DNA from: Porphyromonadaceae bacterium UBA2751
GTDB taxonomy: Bacteria; Bacteroidota; Bacteroidia; Bacteroidales; Muribaculaceae
Length of the DNA stretch: 64,000 nucleotides
Direction of reading: 5' to 3'
Assembly: GCA_002353285.1 (NCBI GenBank)
Contig: DEJJ01000032.1
Span: 140,295-204,294, forward strand
Below, one piece after another: positions 51,787 through 59,201 of this stretch. The notes under the pieces were generated by a model that saw only the letters and a list, made by a program, of their open reading frames with translations, had not been told where the DNA came from and did no database searches. The position numbers were made by a program, and so were the translations under genes. Each line of letters begins with the position of its first letter. Positions within the stretch are counted from its first letter, which is position 1.

Positions 51787-51799
51787 TATATACCTTTGC
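51768..51799 (+). promoter_or_regulatory. Integrase promoter
   Basis: TTTG (51768-51771), 19 bases, TACCTTTGC (51791-51799), a consensus match; the ATG is at 51823. Integrase bound to the arm site would block it, giving autorepression (inference). Confidence 0.85.
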
Positions 51800-51822
51800 A
51801 GTGAACATTAAAAATATACATT

Positions 51823-53166
51823 ATGGCAACAATAAAACTAAGGCTATCATCAAAGAAAGACAAAGAGACCGAAAAGAGCGAGGTGTTAATACGCTTTTGT
51901 CATGGCAAGGTAGACCAGAGGGCAAAGACCAACATCTATGTTAATCATGAATATTGGAACAAGGACACACAAAGCATTAAAATTCCTAACGTGCGGTTGT
52001 TCACAGACGACAAAAAGCAACTCAAAGAGGAATTGCAGCAAGTCCAAGACCAGTTAAACAAACTTGCATCACACATTCAACAATCTTTTCAATCACTTGA
52101 CAAAAGCAAGAAAGTTGATGCAAATTGGCTAAAGGACTTGATACATGATTATCATTTCCCCACAGAGCCAGAACAAGAGCAGGAAGAAAAAATAGAACAA
52201 CCATCATTCTTTGACGTGTTCACGAAATACATTGATGAACGTGATTTCTCATTGCAGCGCAAGCGACACATGAAAGTGGTGTGGCGCACACTCAAACGTT
52301 TTGCACTGTACAAGAATATTGAGCTTACATTTGACTCAATCACCGATGAGACATTAAGCCAGATAGAGAAGTTCTACAAGGAAGAACACATTATCAAGGA
52401 CAATAAAAGTTATTCCAAAATACTTGATGCAGTGCCAGAGAGCCGCACACCCAAACCCAGGGGAAAGAACGCCATCAACAACTTTATGCGACATTTGAGA
52501 GCGTTTATTTATTGGGCGATAGAAAAAGAATACACTAACAACAATCCATTCAAGAAATACACGATAGTGGATTGCACCTATGGCACACCTTATTATATAA
52601 CCATTGACGAGCGAAACAAGCTATATCACGCCAATTTCAGCCGACACCCAAGAATCGCACGCCAAAGGGATATATTTGTTTTTCAATGCTGCATAGGTTG
52701 TAGAGTTGGTGATTTGTGGGAAATGACAAGGGACAATATAGTAGATGGCGCAATAGAGTACATTCCCAACAAGACCAAAGAGGAAGACGCAACAACGGTG
52801 CGTGTTCCCCTTAACGCCATTGCACTTGAAATCCTTGATAGGTATAAGGATTGTGACAAGTTGTTGCCGTTCACCTCACAACAACACTACAATAAAGACA
52901 TTAAGACAATGTTTCGTGGCGCACGTCTCAATCGTGTAGTAACTGTGCTTAATCCCACGACCAGAGAAGAAGAGAAACACCCATTATGGGAAGTTGCATC
53001 AAGCCACATGGCGCGCCGTTGCTTCATTGGCAATCTATATAGCAAAGTGAAAGACCCCAACGCAATAGGCTCAATGACCGGGCACGTTGTAGGCTCAAAA
53101 GCTTTTGCCAGGTACAGAAAAATAGATGATGATGTAAAGAAAGAATTAGTTACAATGTTGGAATAA
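51823..53166 (+). CDS. Tyrosine recombinase (integrase) of the element
   Basis: 447 residues. N-terminal arm-DNA-binding domain (about 1-90, MATIKLRLSSKKDKETEKSE, the usual Bacteroidetes type), SAM-like core-binding domain (about 120-235) and catalytic domain (about 255-440). Catalytic residues are visible: Arg in CCIGCRVGDLWEMT (near 294), the His-x-x-Arg box in SSHMARRCFIGNLY (near 394), His in GSMTGHVVGSKAFARY (near 419) and the nucleophile Tyr in ARYRKID (near 431). It should integrate and excise the element at tRNA-Leu. Directly after its stop begins a GTTCAA array. Confidence 0.94.
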   Translation: MATIKLRLSSKKDKETEKSEVLIRFCHGKVDQRAKTNIYVNHEYWNKDTQSIKIPNVRLFTDDKKQLKEELQQVQDQLNKLASHIQQSFQSLDKSKKVDANWLKDLIHDYHFPTEPEQEQEEKIEQPSFFDVFTKYIDERDFSLQRKRHMKVVWRTLKRFALYKNIELTFDSITDETLSQIEKFYKEEHIIKDNKSYSKILDAVPESRTPKPRGKNAINNFMRHLRAFIYWAIEKEYTNNNPFKKYTIVDCTYGTPYYITIDERNKLYHANFSRHPRIARQRDIFVFQCCIGCRVGDLWEMTRDNIVDGAIEYIPNKTKEEDATTVRVPLNAIALEILDRYKDCDKLLPFTSQQHYNKDIKTMFRGARLNRVVTVLNPTTREEEKHPLWEVASSHMARRCFIGNLYSKVKDPNAIGSMTGHVVGSKAFARYRKIDDDVKKELVTMLE

Positions 53167-53167
53167 C

Positions 53168-53254
53168 AGTGTTCAAGTGTTCAAGCGTATAGAGTGTGAA
53201 CACTTTGAACACCTGAACAAGTGAACACCTTGAACACGTTGAACACGTTGAACA
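53168..53254. repeat. GTTCAA repeat array A
   Basis: Two GTGTTCAA units are followed after 11 bases by seven inverted units (TTGAACAC, TGAACACC and similar) with a period of 8-9 bases. It starts two bases after the integrase stop. It may be a protein-binding array or origin iterons. The first two units can pair with the inverted ones as a hairpin. Confidence 0.82.
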
Positions 53255-53287
53255 TAAAAATATATACGAACATTAAATTTTAAAGTT

Positions 53288-53524
53288 ATGAACACAGAAC
53301 AAAACAAGAGAGAGAACAAACAAGAGTACAGCGACATCAAAGTTAGCAAGAAAACCGCTGCAATTTTAGACGCATTGCGAAAGTGGGGAATACTTTTTGA
53401 CAGTCTTGTAGAAGTTGAAGAGTTTGAGGGTGTTGAAGGTGCTTTCCAGGCTGAGTTTTACAGCCAGTTAGACGACATTAGGGACAGACTGAACGACAAA
53501 TTATTAAGTTCTATTAGTCATTGA
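53288..53524 (+). CDS. Small protein of unknown function (element)
   Basis: 78 residues, not recognised. It is acidic and helical, with KVSKKTAAILDALRKWGILF and EFEGVEGAFQAEFYSQLDDI. It has no signal peptide or membrane helix. The sequence KTAAILDALRKW could be a short DNA-binding helix, but I would not press this. Its stop codon is merged with the terminator at 53523-53557, so it is a separate transcript from the following genes. Confidence 0.65.
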   Translation: MNTEQNKRENKQEYSDIKVSKKTAAILDALRKWGILFDSLVEVEEFEGVEGAFQAEFYSQLDDIRDRLNDKLLSSISH

Positions 53525-53557
53525 ATAGAAAAGGGGATATACCCCCCTTTTCTATTC
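53523..53557 (+). terminator. Terminator overlapping the 78-residue gene stop
   Basis: A 14-bp perfect stem (53523-53536 with 53544-53557), GC-rich at the top, followed by CAATATTTTTTCG. The stem begins in the TGA stop codon. Confidence 0.88.
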
Positions 53558-53609
53558 CAATATTTTTTCGTTCTCACTTGACAGAAATTTTTTTTATTTT
53601 TCAAATCAC

Positions 53610-53792
53610 ATGAGCAAGACCGAATTAAAATTGCAACCCGAAATGGTTTTTAATGACCTAACAAGGGCGATGGAGAAATTATCCGAGGGGAGAATAACGG
53701 TTAGTGAAGCAAATAAGATTGCTAAAAGAGCCTCAGAGTTACGAAAGAATAATTTTATAATAAAGTTATCAGATAAAACCACGAATGAATAG
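53610..53792 (+). CDS. Small helical protein of unknown function (element)
   Basis: 60 residues, with MSKTELKLQPEMVFNDLTRA and ISVSEA-type segment GRITVSEANKIAKRASELRK. It looks fully helical and mildly basic in the second half. Overlaps the next gene by 8 bases, so both are translated from one message. Not recognised; such small proteins are common as regulators or excision helpers in integrative elements. Confidence 0.62.
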   Translation: MSKTELKLQPEMVFNDLTRAMEKLSEGRITVSEANKIAKRASELRKNNFIIKLSDKTTNE

Positions 53793-54618
53793 CGTTACAA
53801 GGTTCAAGGACTACACAGACGGCGCAATATCTGTTCTTGACTTAATCAACACCCCGGAAAAGGCAGAGCGCAACAAGGCACATATATATAATGTGTCGGT
53901 GAACGCACACGATCTAATCACGAGGTTTGTCGCCTGGCACCCATCAAGTGACATTGAGGGGGATATGTTGGAAAACAAAATGAGCCGTGAAACAATAATG
54001 CGAGCATTGGCGCAAAAGCGCAGATACGGCGCAGGAGACTATCTAACACCCATTGACGGGGATATGTACGACAAGGACAAGAACACAGCGTTATATCAGG
54101 CTTTTCATTTCATACTTGACGAGGACGAGTACAGCAGCATAAAGCAACACCGAAGCCACATAGACGCAGACACGTTAATGATGCGGTTGGGTTATCTTGC
54201 CAATTTGGTCAACAAGAAAATAAGTGAAGTGAGTGAGCTGTTGGGGAAACCTGATTACTCGCACATGAATAGCTATAGTATGACAGTCGAGTTCTCGATG
54301 ATGGAGTTATACGTTTTTTTGATAAGAGAGAAAGTTATATCAAAGATTGATTGCAGGCAATTTTCCGACAGCATAGAACACGCACACATTAATGAGTTGT
54401 GGGAAAATGCGTATGTGATAAAATATCGGAAGAGGAATATACTGCAATGCGTTTTTAAGATGTTGTCTCAAGAATGTTATTCAGGAGAATGGTTAGAACA
54501 GTGTGCAAACAATTTGGGTGTTGATAAAAAGCGGATAAGCAATCCAACCAGAAGCGGAAAAACAGCCGAATTTGAGGACAAATTACGATGCGTTTTGAAA
54601 GGAAAAAGCAAAAAATAA
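53785..54618 (+). CDS. 277-residue protein of unknown function (element)
   Basis: Not recognised. No signal peptide or membrane helix. The N-terminal half contains VTRFKDYTDGAISVLDLINT and LITRFVAWHPSSDIEGDML; the C-terminal half is helical and ends basic (FEDKLRCVLKGKSKK). CANNLGVDKKRISNPTR near the end resembles a helix-turn-helix recognition segment, but only weakly. It is the largest cargo candidate of the element and is followed by a terminator (54669-54708). It could be a regulator, a replication accessory or an anti-phage protein; the sequence alone does not decide. Confidence 0.6.
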   Translation: MNSVTRFKDYTDGAISVLDLINTPEKAERNKAHIYNVSVNAHDLITRFVAWHPSSDIEGDMLENKMSRETIMRALAQKRRYGAGDYLTPIDGDMYDKDKNTALYQAFHFILDEDEYSSIKQHRSHIDADTLMMRLGYLANLVNKKISEVSELLGKPDYSHMNSYSMTVEFSMMELYVFLIREKVISKIDCRQFSDSIEHAHINELWENAYVIKYRKRNILQCVFKMLSQECYSGEWLEQCANNLGVDKKRISNPTRSGKTAEFEDKLRCVLKGKSKK

Positions 54619-54668
54619 TACATTTTCCCCAAATCAGCACCAATTAGACCAATTCCAAAACAATTCTT

Positions 54669-54708
54669 AACCCATTGAAACATAATGTTTTGATGGGTTG
54701 TTTTTTTT
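54669..54708 (+). terminator. Terminator after the 277-residue gene
   Basis: A two-part stem (54669-54675 with 54693-54699, and 54678-54683 with 54685-54690) followed by eight T. Confidence 0.88.
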
Positions 54709-54757
54709 GCCTGGTGAAAACACCAAAAGAGACGAAATCATTTGAATATAGCCGCAG

Positions 54758-54766
54758 TACCTTTGC
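54758..54766 (+). promoter_or_regulatory. -7 element of the HTH-ATPase operon
   Basis: TACCTTTGC; the -33 is weak (GAAA). The transcript starts near 54771 and has a leader of about 100 nt. Confidence 0.62.
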
Positions 54767-54849
54767 ATCGTCAAAAGCGATGAACACCGACACCGCCATG
54801 ACCATACGGCAAGCGAAATGTGCCATCGGTGAGCACATGGGGGGAGCCG
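54766..54849 (+). promoter_or_regulatory. Structured leader with a 28-codon ORF
   Basis: Two hairpins are visible: CATCG/CGATG (54766-54782), and ATGTGC/GCACAT (54818-54823 with 54833-54838) enclosed by CGGC/GCCG (54807-54810 with 54846-54849). A short frame, ATG 54780 to stop 54866 (MNTDTAMTIRQAKCAIGEHM then GGAVYLNF), runs through the second hairpin and ends just before the HTH gene. It could be an attenuating leader peptide. Confidence 0.45.
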
Positions 54850-54872
54850 TTTATTTAAATTTTTAAAATAAT

Positions 54873-55196
54873 ATGACAAACAATTTAGTTACGTTGGCGA
54901 AGGAATGTCCGGGCTTGCAGGTGACAATAACATTGGGTGACCTGATAGAAGCCAACACTATGCTCATAGCGGACACCAAAAAGGAGTTGGAACAACTTGT
55001 TACCGACCAAAACACAGAAACCTATCCAAGCCGCGAAAAGGTAATGGAGATGTTAGGCGTATCGCAATCTACGTTGTGGCGATGGCAAAAAGCCGGGTAT
55101 CTTGTTCCGCTCAATGTCGGCGGAAAACGCCGTTACCGCATGAGTGATGTGAGAAGAATCTTAGAGGGCGATGCCCAGGAAGGAGTTGTGGTATGA
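54873..55196 (+). CDS. MerR/excisionase-type HTH protein (element)
   Basis: 107 residues. Residues 1-45 are unassigned. The C-terminal half is an HTH_17-like domain: SREKVMEMLGVSQSTLWRWQ, AGYLVPLNVGGKRRYRMSDV. It is the usual length and place of an excisionase or replication-control protein in Bacteroidetes mobile elements. It overlaps the ATPase gene by 4 bases (ATGA). Confidence 0.8.
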   Translation: MTNNLVTLAKECPGLQVTITLGDLIEANTMLIADTKKELEQLVTDQNTETYPSREKVMEMLGVSQSTLWRWQKAGYLVPLNVGGKRRYRMSDVRRILEGDAQEGVVV

Positions 55197-56335
55197 TTGA
55201 CGAAAAAAGCCTGCACGGAGCAGGCACAGGGGAGCTGTACAAAGGTAGTGATTATTTTGCAGATATACAAGCCTTTGACGAGGAAATAACACCATCGGCA
55301 AGCAATGACATGGCGCACGAACTTGCGCCACTGGCACCGAACATCGACACCGCTTTCATCGACAATCCAGAACTCAATCCGAATATTGGGTTGTTCACCA
55401 TCAAAGCAGCAAACCAATGGATTGATGAGGCAAGCAGCCGACCAATGCCGTGCAAGCTGTTTGGGCAATTATGGTTTGAGCATGAGATTTGTATTTTGTT
55501 TTCTGATAGCAACTTAGGCAAATCTATTCTTGCCGTGCAAATAGCTGATGCCGTTAGCCGTGGCAAATGTGCGTTATCAGGCATGGCGATGGAAGCTAAA
55601 CCGCAAATGGTTCTTTATTTTGTTTTTGAGTTGAGCGACAAACAATTTGAGGTGCGTTATATTGGTGACGATGGCACACACTATGAGTTTTCGCCAAACT
55701 TGAAACGTGTGGAGATTAATCCCGATGTCGTTGATTATCCCGATGGGTGCGACTTTGAGGAATATATTAAAATATCATTGCAACAAGCGGTTGAGGAATT
55801 GGGCGCAAAGGTGATTATTCTTGACAATATCACCTATTTGAGCCGTGAAACAGAGAAAGCGAAAGACGCATTGCCATTAATGAAATGGTTAAAGTCTTTT
55901 GGGCGCAAATATGACCTTTCAATTCTGGTTCTGGCACATACCCCAAAACGCAACATGGCAAACCCCATCACCAAGAATGATTTGCAAGGCAGCAAGATGT
56001 TGTATAACTTTTGCGATGGCTGTTTTGCTATCGGTGAAAGCACAAAGGACAATCGAATAAGATACATCAAAGAGTTAAAGCAACGTAACCTTTCTTTTGC
56101 TTTTGATGCCGACAATGTGATTGTGTGTGAGATTGCCAAACCTGACAATTTCCTGATGTTTCGTTTTGTGGAATATGGGTGCGAGAGTGAGCATTTGCGA
56201 CAACTCACAGACAATGACCGTAACAACATGATTGAGAGTGTAAAAGAGTTGTCGGCAAAAGGTAAGTCGCAACGAGAAATCGCAAAAGAGTTAGGCATTA
56301 GCCCGGGAACAGTTAATAAATACCTCAAAAAGTAA
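55193..56335 (+). CDS. RepA-like AAA ATPase with C-terminal HTH (element)
   Basis: 380 residues. AAA_25/RecA-like fold: Walker A in ICILFSDSNLGKSILAVQIA (about 100-115; the first Gly of GxxxxGKS is Ser here), Walker B in GAKVIILDNITYLSRE (about 205), sensor region DLSILVLAHTPKRN. The C-terminus (about 345-380) is a resolvase-type HTH: KGKSQREIAKELGISPGTVN. It resembles the helicase-like ATPases that pair with a primase in Bacteroidetes plasmids and integrative elements. Expected to load or unwind DNA during replication of the excised element. Next to it is the primase-like gene. Confidence 0.82.
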   Translation: MIDEKSLHGAGTGELYKGSDYFADIQAFDEEITPSASNDMAHELAPLAPNIDTAFIDNPELNPNIGLFTIKAANQWIDEASSRPMPCKLFGQLWFEHEICILFSDSNLGKSILAVQIADAVSRGKCALSGMAMEAKPQMVLYFVFELSDKQFEVRYIGDDGTHYEFSPNLKRVEINPDVVDYPDGCDFEEYIKISLQQAVEELGAKVIILDNITYLSRETEKAKDALPLMKWLKSFGRKYDLSILVLAHTPKRNMANPITKNDLQGSKMLYNFCDGCFAIGESTKDNRIRYIKELKQRNLSFAFDADNVIVCEIAKPDNFLMFRFVEYGCESEHLRQLTDNDRNNMIESVKELSAKGKSQREIAKELGISPGTVNKYLKK

Positions 56336-56340
56336 TACAA

Positions 56341-56391
56341 TGTTCAGCGTGTTCAGGTGTTCATTTTTTTGAACATCTGAACAGTTGAACG
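56341..56391. repeat. GTTCAA repeat array B forming a long hairpin
   Basis: TGTTCAGGTGTTCA (56350-56363) pairs with 56370-56383 around a loop of six T, and the stem continues outward through 56342-56348 with 56384-56390. It lies between the ATPase and primase genes. Confidence 0.82.
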
Positions 56392-56417
56392 CTATGAGCA
56401 TTACACATTTATTAATT

Positions 56418-57377
56418 ATGACTAAATACAAATTTCATTTAGCAACCCCCGACGAGCAACGGCAGCACGGCGGCAAATGGTTTTGCCCACAATGCCAACA
56501 AAAGAGCTTTGTGCCATACCTTGACGCAAGCGGCAAAATCGTTGATGAGCATAAATACGGACGTTGTGAGCGTGTTAATAGTTGTGGTTATATTCTCTAC
56601 CCAGACAGTGACGAGAACGCCACCACGCGCAAATACAGACCAATTTACACGCCCAAGCCAAAAGCTAAATTTCTCAATGCCGAGCAACGAGAAAAGTATT
56701 TCAAGCCCACATTAGCGGACTATGATTCCAATCACCTTATCATATATTTAAGGAAAATATTTGGCGATACTACCGTTTGTAAGATGATAGAAAATTATTA
56801 CATCGGCACTATTGACCTATTCAACGGCGGCGCAACTGTATTCTGGCAAATAGATAGGTACGGCAATATCCACCGTGGAAAGGTCATGCAGTACAACGAG
56901 AGCGGACACCGTGTTAAGCACAGCAACGGCAGAGGGCTTGTCAACTCCATCCACAACATCTATGGAATTGGTGACTTGCCGCAAGAGTGCTTATTTGGCG
57001 AACACCTATTGACAAAATTTCCTAATATGTTTGTCGGCATTGTTGAGAGCGAAAAGACCGCCATTATTGCCAGTGGTGTTGTGAGCGATTGTTTGTTCCT
57101 CGCAACTGGCGGCTGTACGAAATTAACCCCTGCCATGTGTCAAGCATTGAAAGGGCGTAATGTAGTGCTATTCCCGGATAACGGGAAATTTGAGGAATGG
57201 AGCGAGAAAGGGCGAGCAATGCGCCATCTTTTCAACACTATATCAATAATTGATATTATGGAGCATGAGGACGTTTTAGAGTGTTACAACCTTAGTAGTG
57301 GCGATGATATTGGCGACATGATTATATCTCCCAATTTCGACATCAAGGACTTTGTTATTAACTTGAAAGAGTTGTAA
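56418..57377 (+). CDS. Zinc-ribbon/Toprim primase-like protein (element)
   Basis: 319 residues from ATG 56418 (MTKYKFHLATPDEQRQHGGK); an in-frame ATG at 56394 would add eight. Four cysteines form a zinc ribbon: KWFCPQCQQKSFVPY and RCERVNSCGYILYPDSD (about 20-65). The middle has FWQIDRYGNIHRGKVMQYNE. A Toprim-like segment follows: MFVGIVESEKTAIIASGVVS (about 205) and GRNVVLFPDNGKFEEW (about 250). This is the DUF6371-like primase-related arrangement common in Bacteroidetes elements. With the ATPase it could start replication of the element. Confidence 0.8.
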   Translation: MTKYKFHLATPDEQRQHGGKWFCPQCQQKSFVPYLDASGKIVDEHKYGRCERVNSCGYILYPDSDENATTRKYRPIYTPKPKAKFLNAEQREKYFKPTLADYDSNHLIIYLRKIFGDTTVCKMIENYYIGTIDLFNGGATVFWQIDRYGNIHRGKVMQYNESGHRVKHSNGRGLVNSIHNIYGIGDLPQECLFGEHLLTKFPNMFVGIVESEKTAIIASGVVSDCLFLATGGCTKLTPAMCQALKGRNVVLFPDNGKFEEWSEKGRAMRHLFNTISIIDIMEHEDVLECYNLSSGDDIGDMIISPNFDIKDFVINLKEL

Positions 57378-57443
57378 AAAACCATGTCAAAAATTGACAT
57401 ACGAATTTTCAAGTTCTATCTTTCTTATTTAAGAGAAAATTAG

Positions 57444-57452
57444 TAAATTTGC
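57444..57452 (+). promoter_or_regulatory. -7 element of the 57480-58685 operon
   Basis: TAAATTTGC, 28 bases before the ATG. The -33 is TTTC at the right distance. A 7-bp hairpin (57387-57403) lies just after the primase gene. Confidence 0.62.
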
Positions 57453-57479
57453 ATTATCATTTTTAAAATAGAAAAAGGA

Positions 57480-58112
57480 ATGGCAACAATAGTTTTACAG
57501 AGAGAATTAGAAGAAGCGACATATCAGTGTCGCACGGCATTGAGTAAGGCAAATGAAGCCCTTACAGAGCTTCACCACCTGGCAGACTATCCTACACCCA
57601 CCACGCTTGCAGACGTGACTACACAGAGCCTTATTGCGTTTGTTTCTCAACGCCAAGAAGCGGTAAATAACACCCCACTTTACACCGCCAAAGAGCGTGA
57701 GCGCATCATTAGCGATTGGACGGAGTGGCGCACCAAAGCTATGCCGTTGGTGGTTGCCGTCGAGCAGTTTGTCAACGAGTGGCAAGAGGTTTCCCCGGTG
57801 CTTGACACCGCAACGATGAGCATACTCACAAGCGACATCGCCGAGGCACTAACACCACGCTTCACCGTTGAGGTGCCGATCCAGGCACACCGCCACAAAG
57901 AATTGATTAACGCCGTGAGAGTTGCGTATAACGACTTGCGAGATTGGGAGCATGAGCAGGATTGCAAAAAGACTCCACTAAATAAGCTGTTAAACCTCAA
58001 CGAGAGCGATTTATATCAGTCGTGGGCAAATGCTTCCATCAAGGTTGACCACAGCCAGGACACACCCCGCTTATGCGCCTGGCGCAACGCCCAAGACGCA
58101 ACAATTTTATAA
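57480..58112 (+). CDS. 210-residue protein of unknown function (element)
   Basis: Not recognised. Helical throughout, with heptad-like N-terminus (REFLE-type MATIVLQRELEEATYQCRTA, LSKANEALTELHHLADYP), a Trp-rich middle (IISDWTEWRTKAMPLVVAVE, VNEWQEVSPVLD) and a C-terminal DLYQSWANASIKVDHSQD. No signal peptide or membrane segment. It heads a three-gene unit with its own promoter. Confidence 0.62.
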   Translation: MATIVLQRELEEATYQCRTALSKANEALTELHHLADYPTPTTLADVTTQSLIAFVSQRQEAVNNTPLYTAKERERIISDWTEWRTKAMPLVVAVEQFVNEWQEVSPVLDTATMSILTSDIAEALTPRFTVEVPIQAHRHKELINAVRVAYNDLRDWEHEQDCKKTPLNKLLNLNESDLYQSWANASIKVDHSQDTPRLCAWRNAQDATIL

Positions 58113-58140
58113 CAAGGTTTTAACTTCAAAATTTTATATT

Positions 58141-58329
58141 ATGCTAGACTTTTCAAATTTGACACCAGAACAAAAAGAGTTCTTTACTCAAATGTGGGAA
58201 TCCCGCCAACAAGAGAACGAGCAGAGCAACGACAGCGCAAAGGCATTTGAGGACTATATCTCTAAGCGTCGAGCGCAAGAGGACGACCAGGCTAAAGCAG
58301 CCGAAGTGCTTAAATCAAAGATGGTATGA
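58141..58329 (+). CDS. Small acidic/helical protein of unknown function (element)
   Basis: 62 residues from ATG 58141 (MLDFSNLTPEQKEFFTQMWE). Glu-, Gln- and Lys-rich helices that could form a coiled coil. Longer frames start upstream but overlap the previous gene in another frame. Overlaps the next gene by 4 bases (ATGA). Confidence 0.6.
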   Translation: MLDFSNLTPEQKEFFTQMWESRQQENEQSNDSAKAFEDYISKRRAQEDDQAKAAEVLKSKMV

Positions 58330-58685
58330 ACGCCCGAAGATTGCGTAAACGGATTAATCCCGAAAGTAAGGACGTATCGATACAAGTTTCTTATGGCACG
58401 TCCGATGTGCGTAACACCTTAAAGAAGATGTACGACGCACTGGCGACACCTTGCGGCGAAACCTTTGCTTTGTCGCTGCCTATTAGTGAGCCTGAGTTGC
58501 TGCAATACTTTGAGAAAACCATCTTCAAGGATTATGAGCCGACGACAGCAAAGCCACTTGCACGATGGGCAGTCACCCAGGCAATAAAGCGAGAGTTTGT
58601 TGTTACTGGCACAGAAAACACGTTCTATCTTTCCCCCATCTTAAAAAAGAGAGCCGGGAGACCTAAGCAGAATGGCGAAGATTAG
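58326..58685 (+). CDS. 119-residue protein of unknown function (element)
   Basis: Basic at both ends (MNARRLRKRINPESK and ILKKRAGRPKQNGED). The RGRP-like KRAGRPKQ at the C-terminus is AT-hook-like, so DNA binding is possible. The middle is LSLPISEPELLQYFEKTIFK. Not recognised. It is the last gene before the terminator at 58779-58811. Confidence 0.6.
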   Translation: MNARRLRKRINPESKDVSIQVSYGTSDVRNTLKKMYDALATPCGETFALSLPISEPELLQYFEKTIFKDYEPTTAKPLARWAVTQAIKREFVVTGTENTFYLSPILKKRAGRPKQNGED

Positions 58686-58778
58686 GACGTGAGAGCGGAG
58701 AAAAGGCGACAATAAACAAATTTATTGCGCCAAAATACAATAATTCCCCATTAGTAGTAATTCGTATTTTCCACCGAT

Positions 58779-58811
58779 GGCGTTGTTCTATTCCAGGGCA
58801 ACGCCTTTTTT
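58779..58811 (+). terminator. Terminator of the 57480-58685 operon
   Basis: GGCGTTG (58779-58785) pairs with CAACGCC (58799-58805), followed by six T. Confidence 0.88.
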
Positions 58812-58828
58812 ATATCAAGAAGAATTAC

Positions 58829-58911
58829 TACCTTTGCACCTAATTGTTGCCGAAAGGCGATATATTTAATGTTCGTAGCATTGTCGAGCGTGATGTTTGG
58901 CAATGCTTTTT
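58829..58911 (+). ncRNA. Candidate small RNA of the element
   Basis: TACCTTTGC (58829-58837) predicts a start near 58842. The transcript of about 70 nt has a GCC-GAAA-GGC tetraloop hairpin (58846-58859) and ends at AGCATTG (58877-58883) pairing with CAATGCT (58901-58907) followed by five T. No reading frame of note. It could be an antisense or replication-control RNA. Confidence 0.55.
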
Positions 58912-58918
58912 GTTTATT

Positions 58919-59012
58919 GTGTTCACGATGTTCAAAGCGTTCAAGCCGTTCAAGGTGTTTAACTGTTCAACCGTTCAAAGTGTTCATGTATTCATAGCTT
59001 GAACACTTGAAC
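58919..59012. repeat. GTTCAA repeat array C
   Basis: About eight GTTCAA-type units with a period of 8-9 bases, followed by two inverted TTGAAC units. It lies at the right end, between the small RNA and the arm-type sites. Confidence 0.85.
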
Positions 59013-59100
59013 GCCCCATCATTAAGAGCAAATTTCGCTATTTGTCCAAATGTCTAAAAATATTGGTCGAAAAGTCTAAAGAAAAGGTCAGCAAAAAACT

Positions 59101-59122
59101 AAGTCGGCAAAAAGTCGGCAAT
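59101..59122 (+). promoter_or_regulatory. Probable integrase arm-type sites, right end
   Basis: AAGTCGGCAAAAA at 59101-59113 and AAGTCGGCAAT at 59112-59122, overlapping and 11 bp apart (one helical turn). A related GGTCAGCAAAAA lies about 14 bases upstream. Confidence 0.7.
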
Positions 59123-59201
59123 ATATACATACACCTATCAGTGTTAATTTTATCTATCTTGTTGATTATCAACGTTTTAAATAAAACTAACACCGATATT
59201 G

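Noticed and set aside
53168..59012. CRISPR array
   Set aside because: Units are only 8-9 bases long, with no constant repeat of 25-40 bases, no unique spacers and no cas genes.
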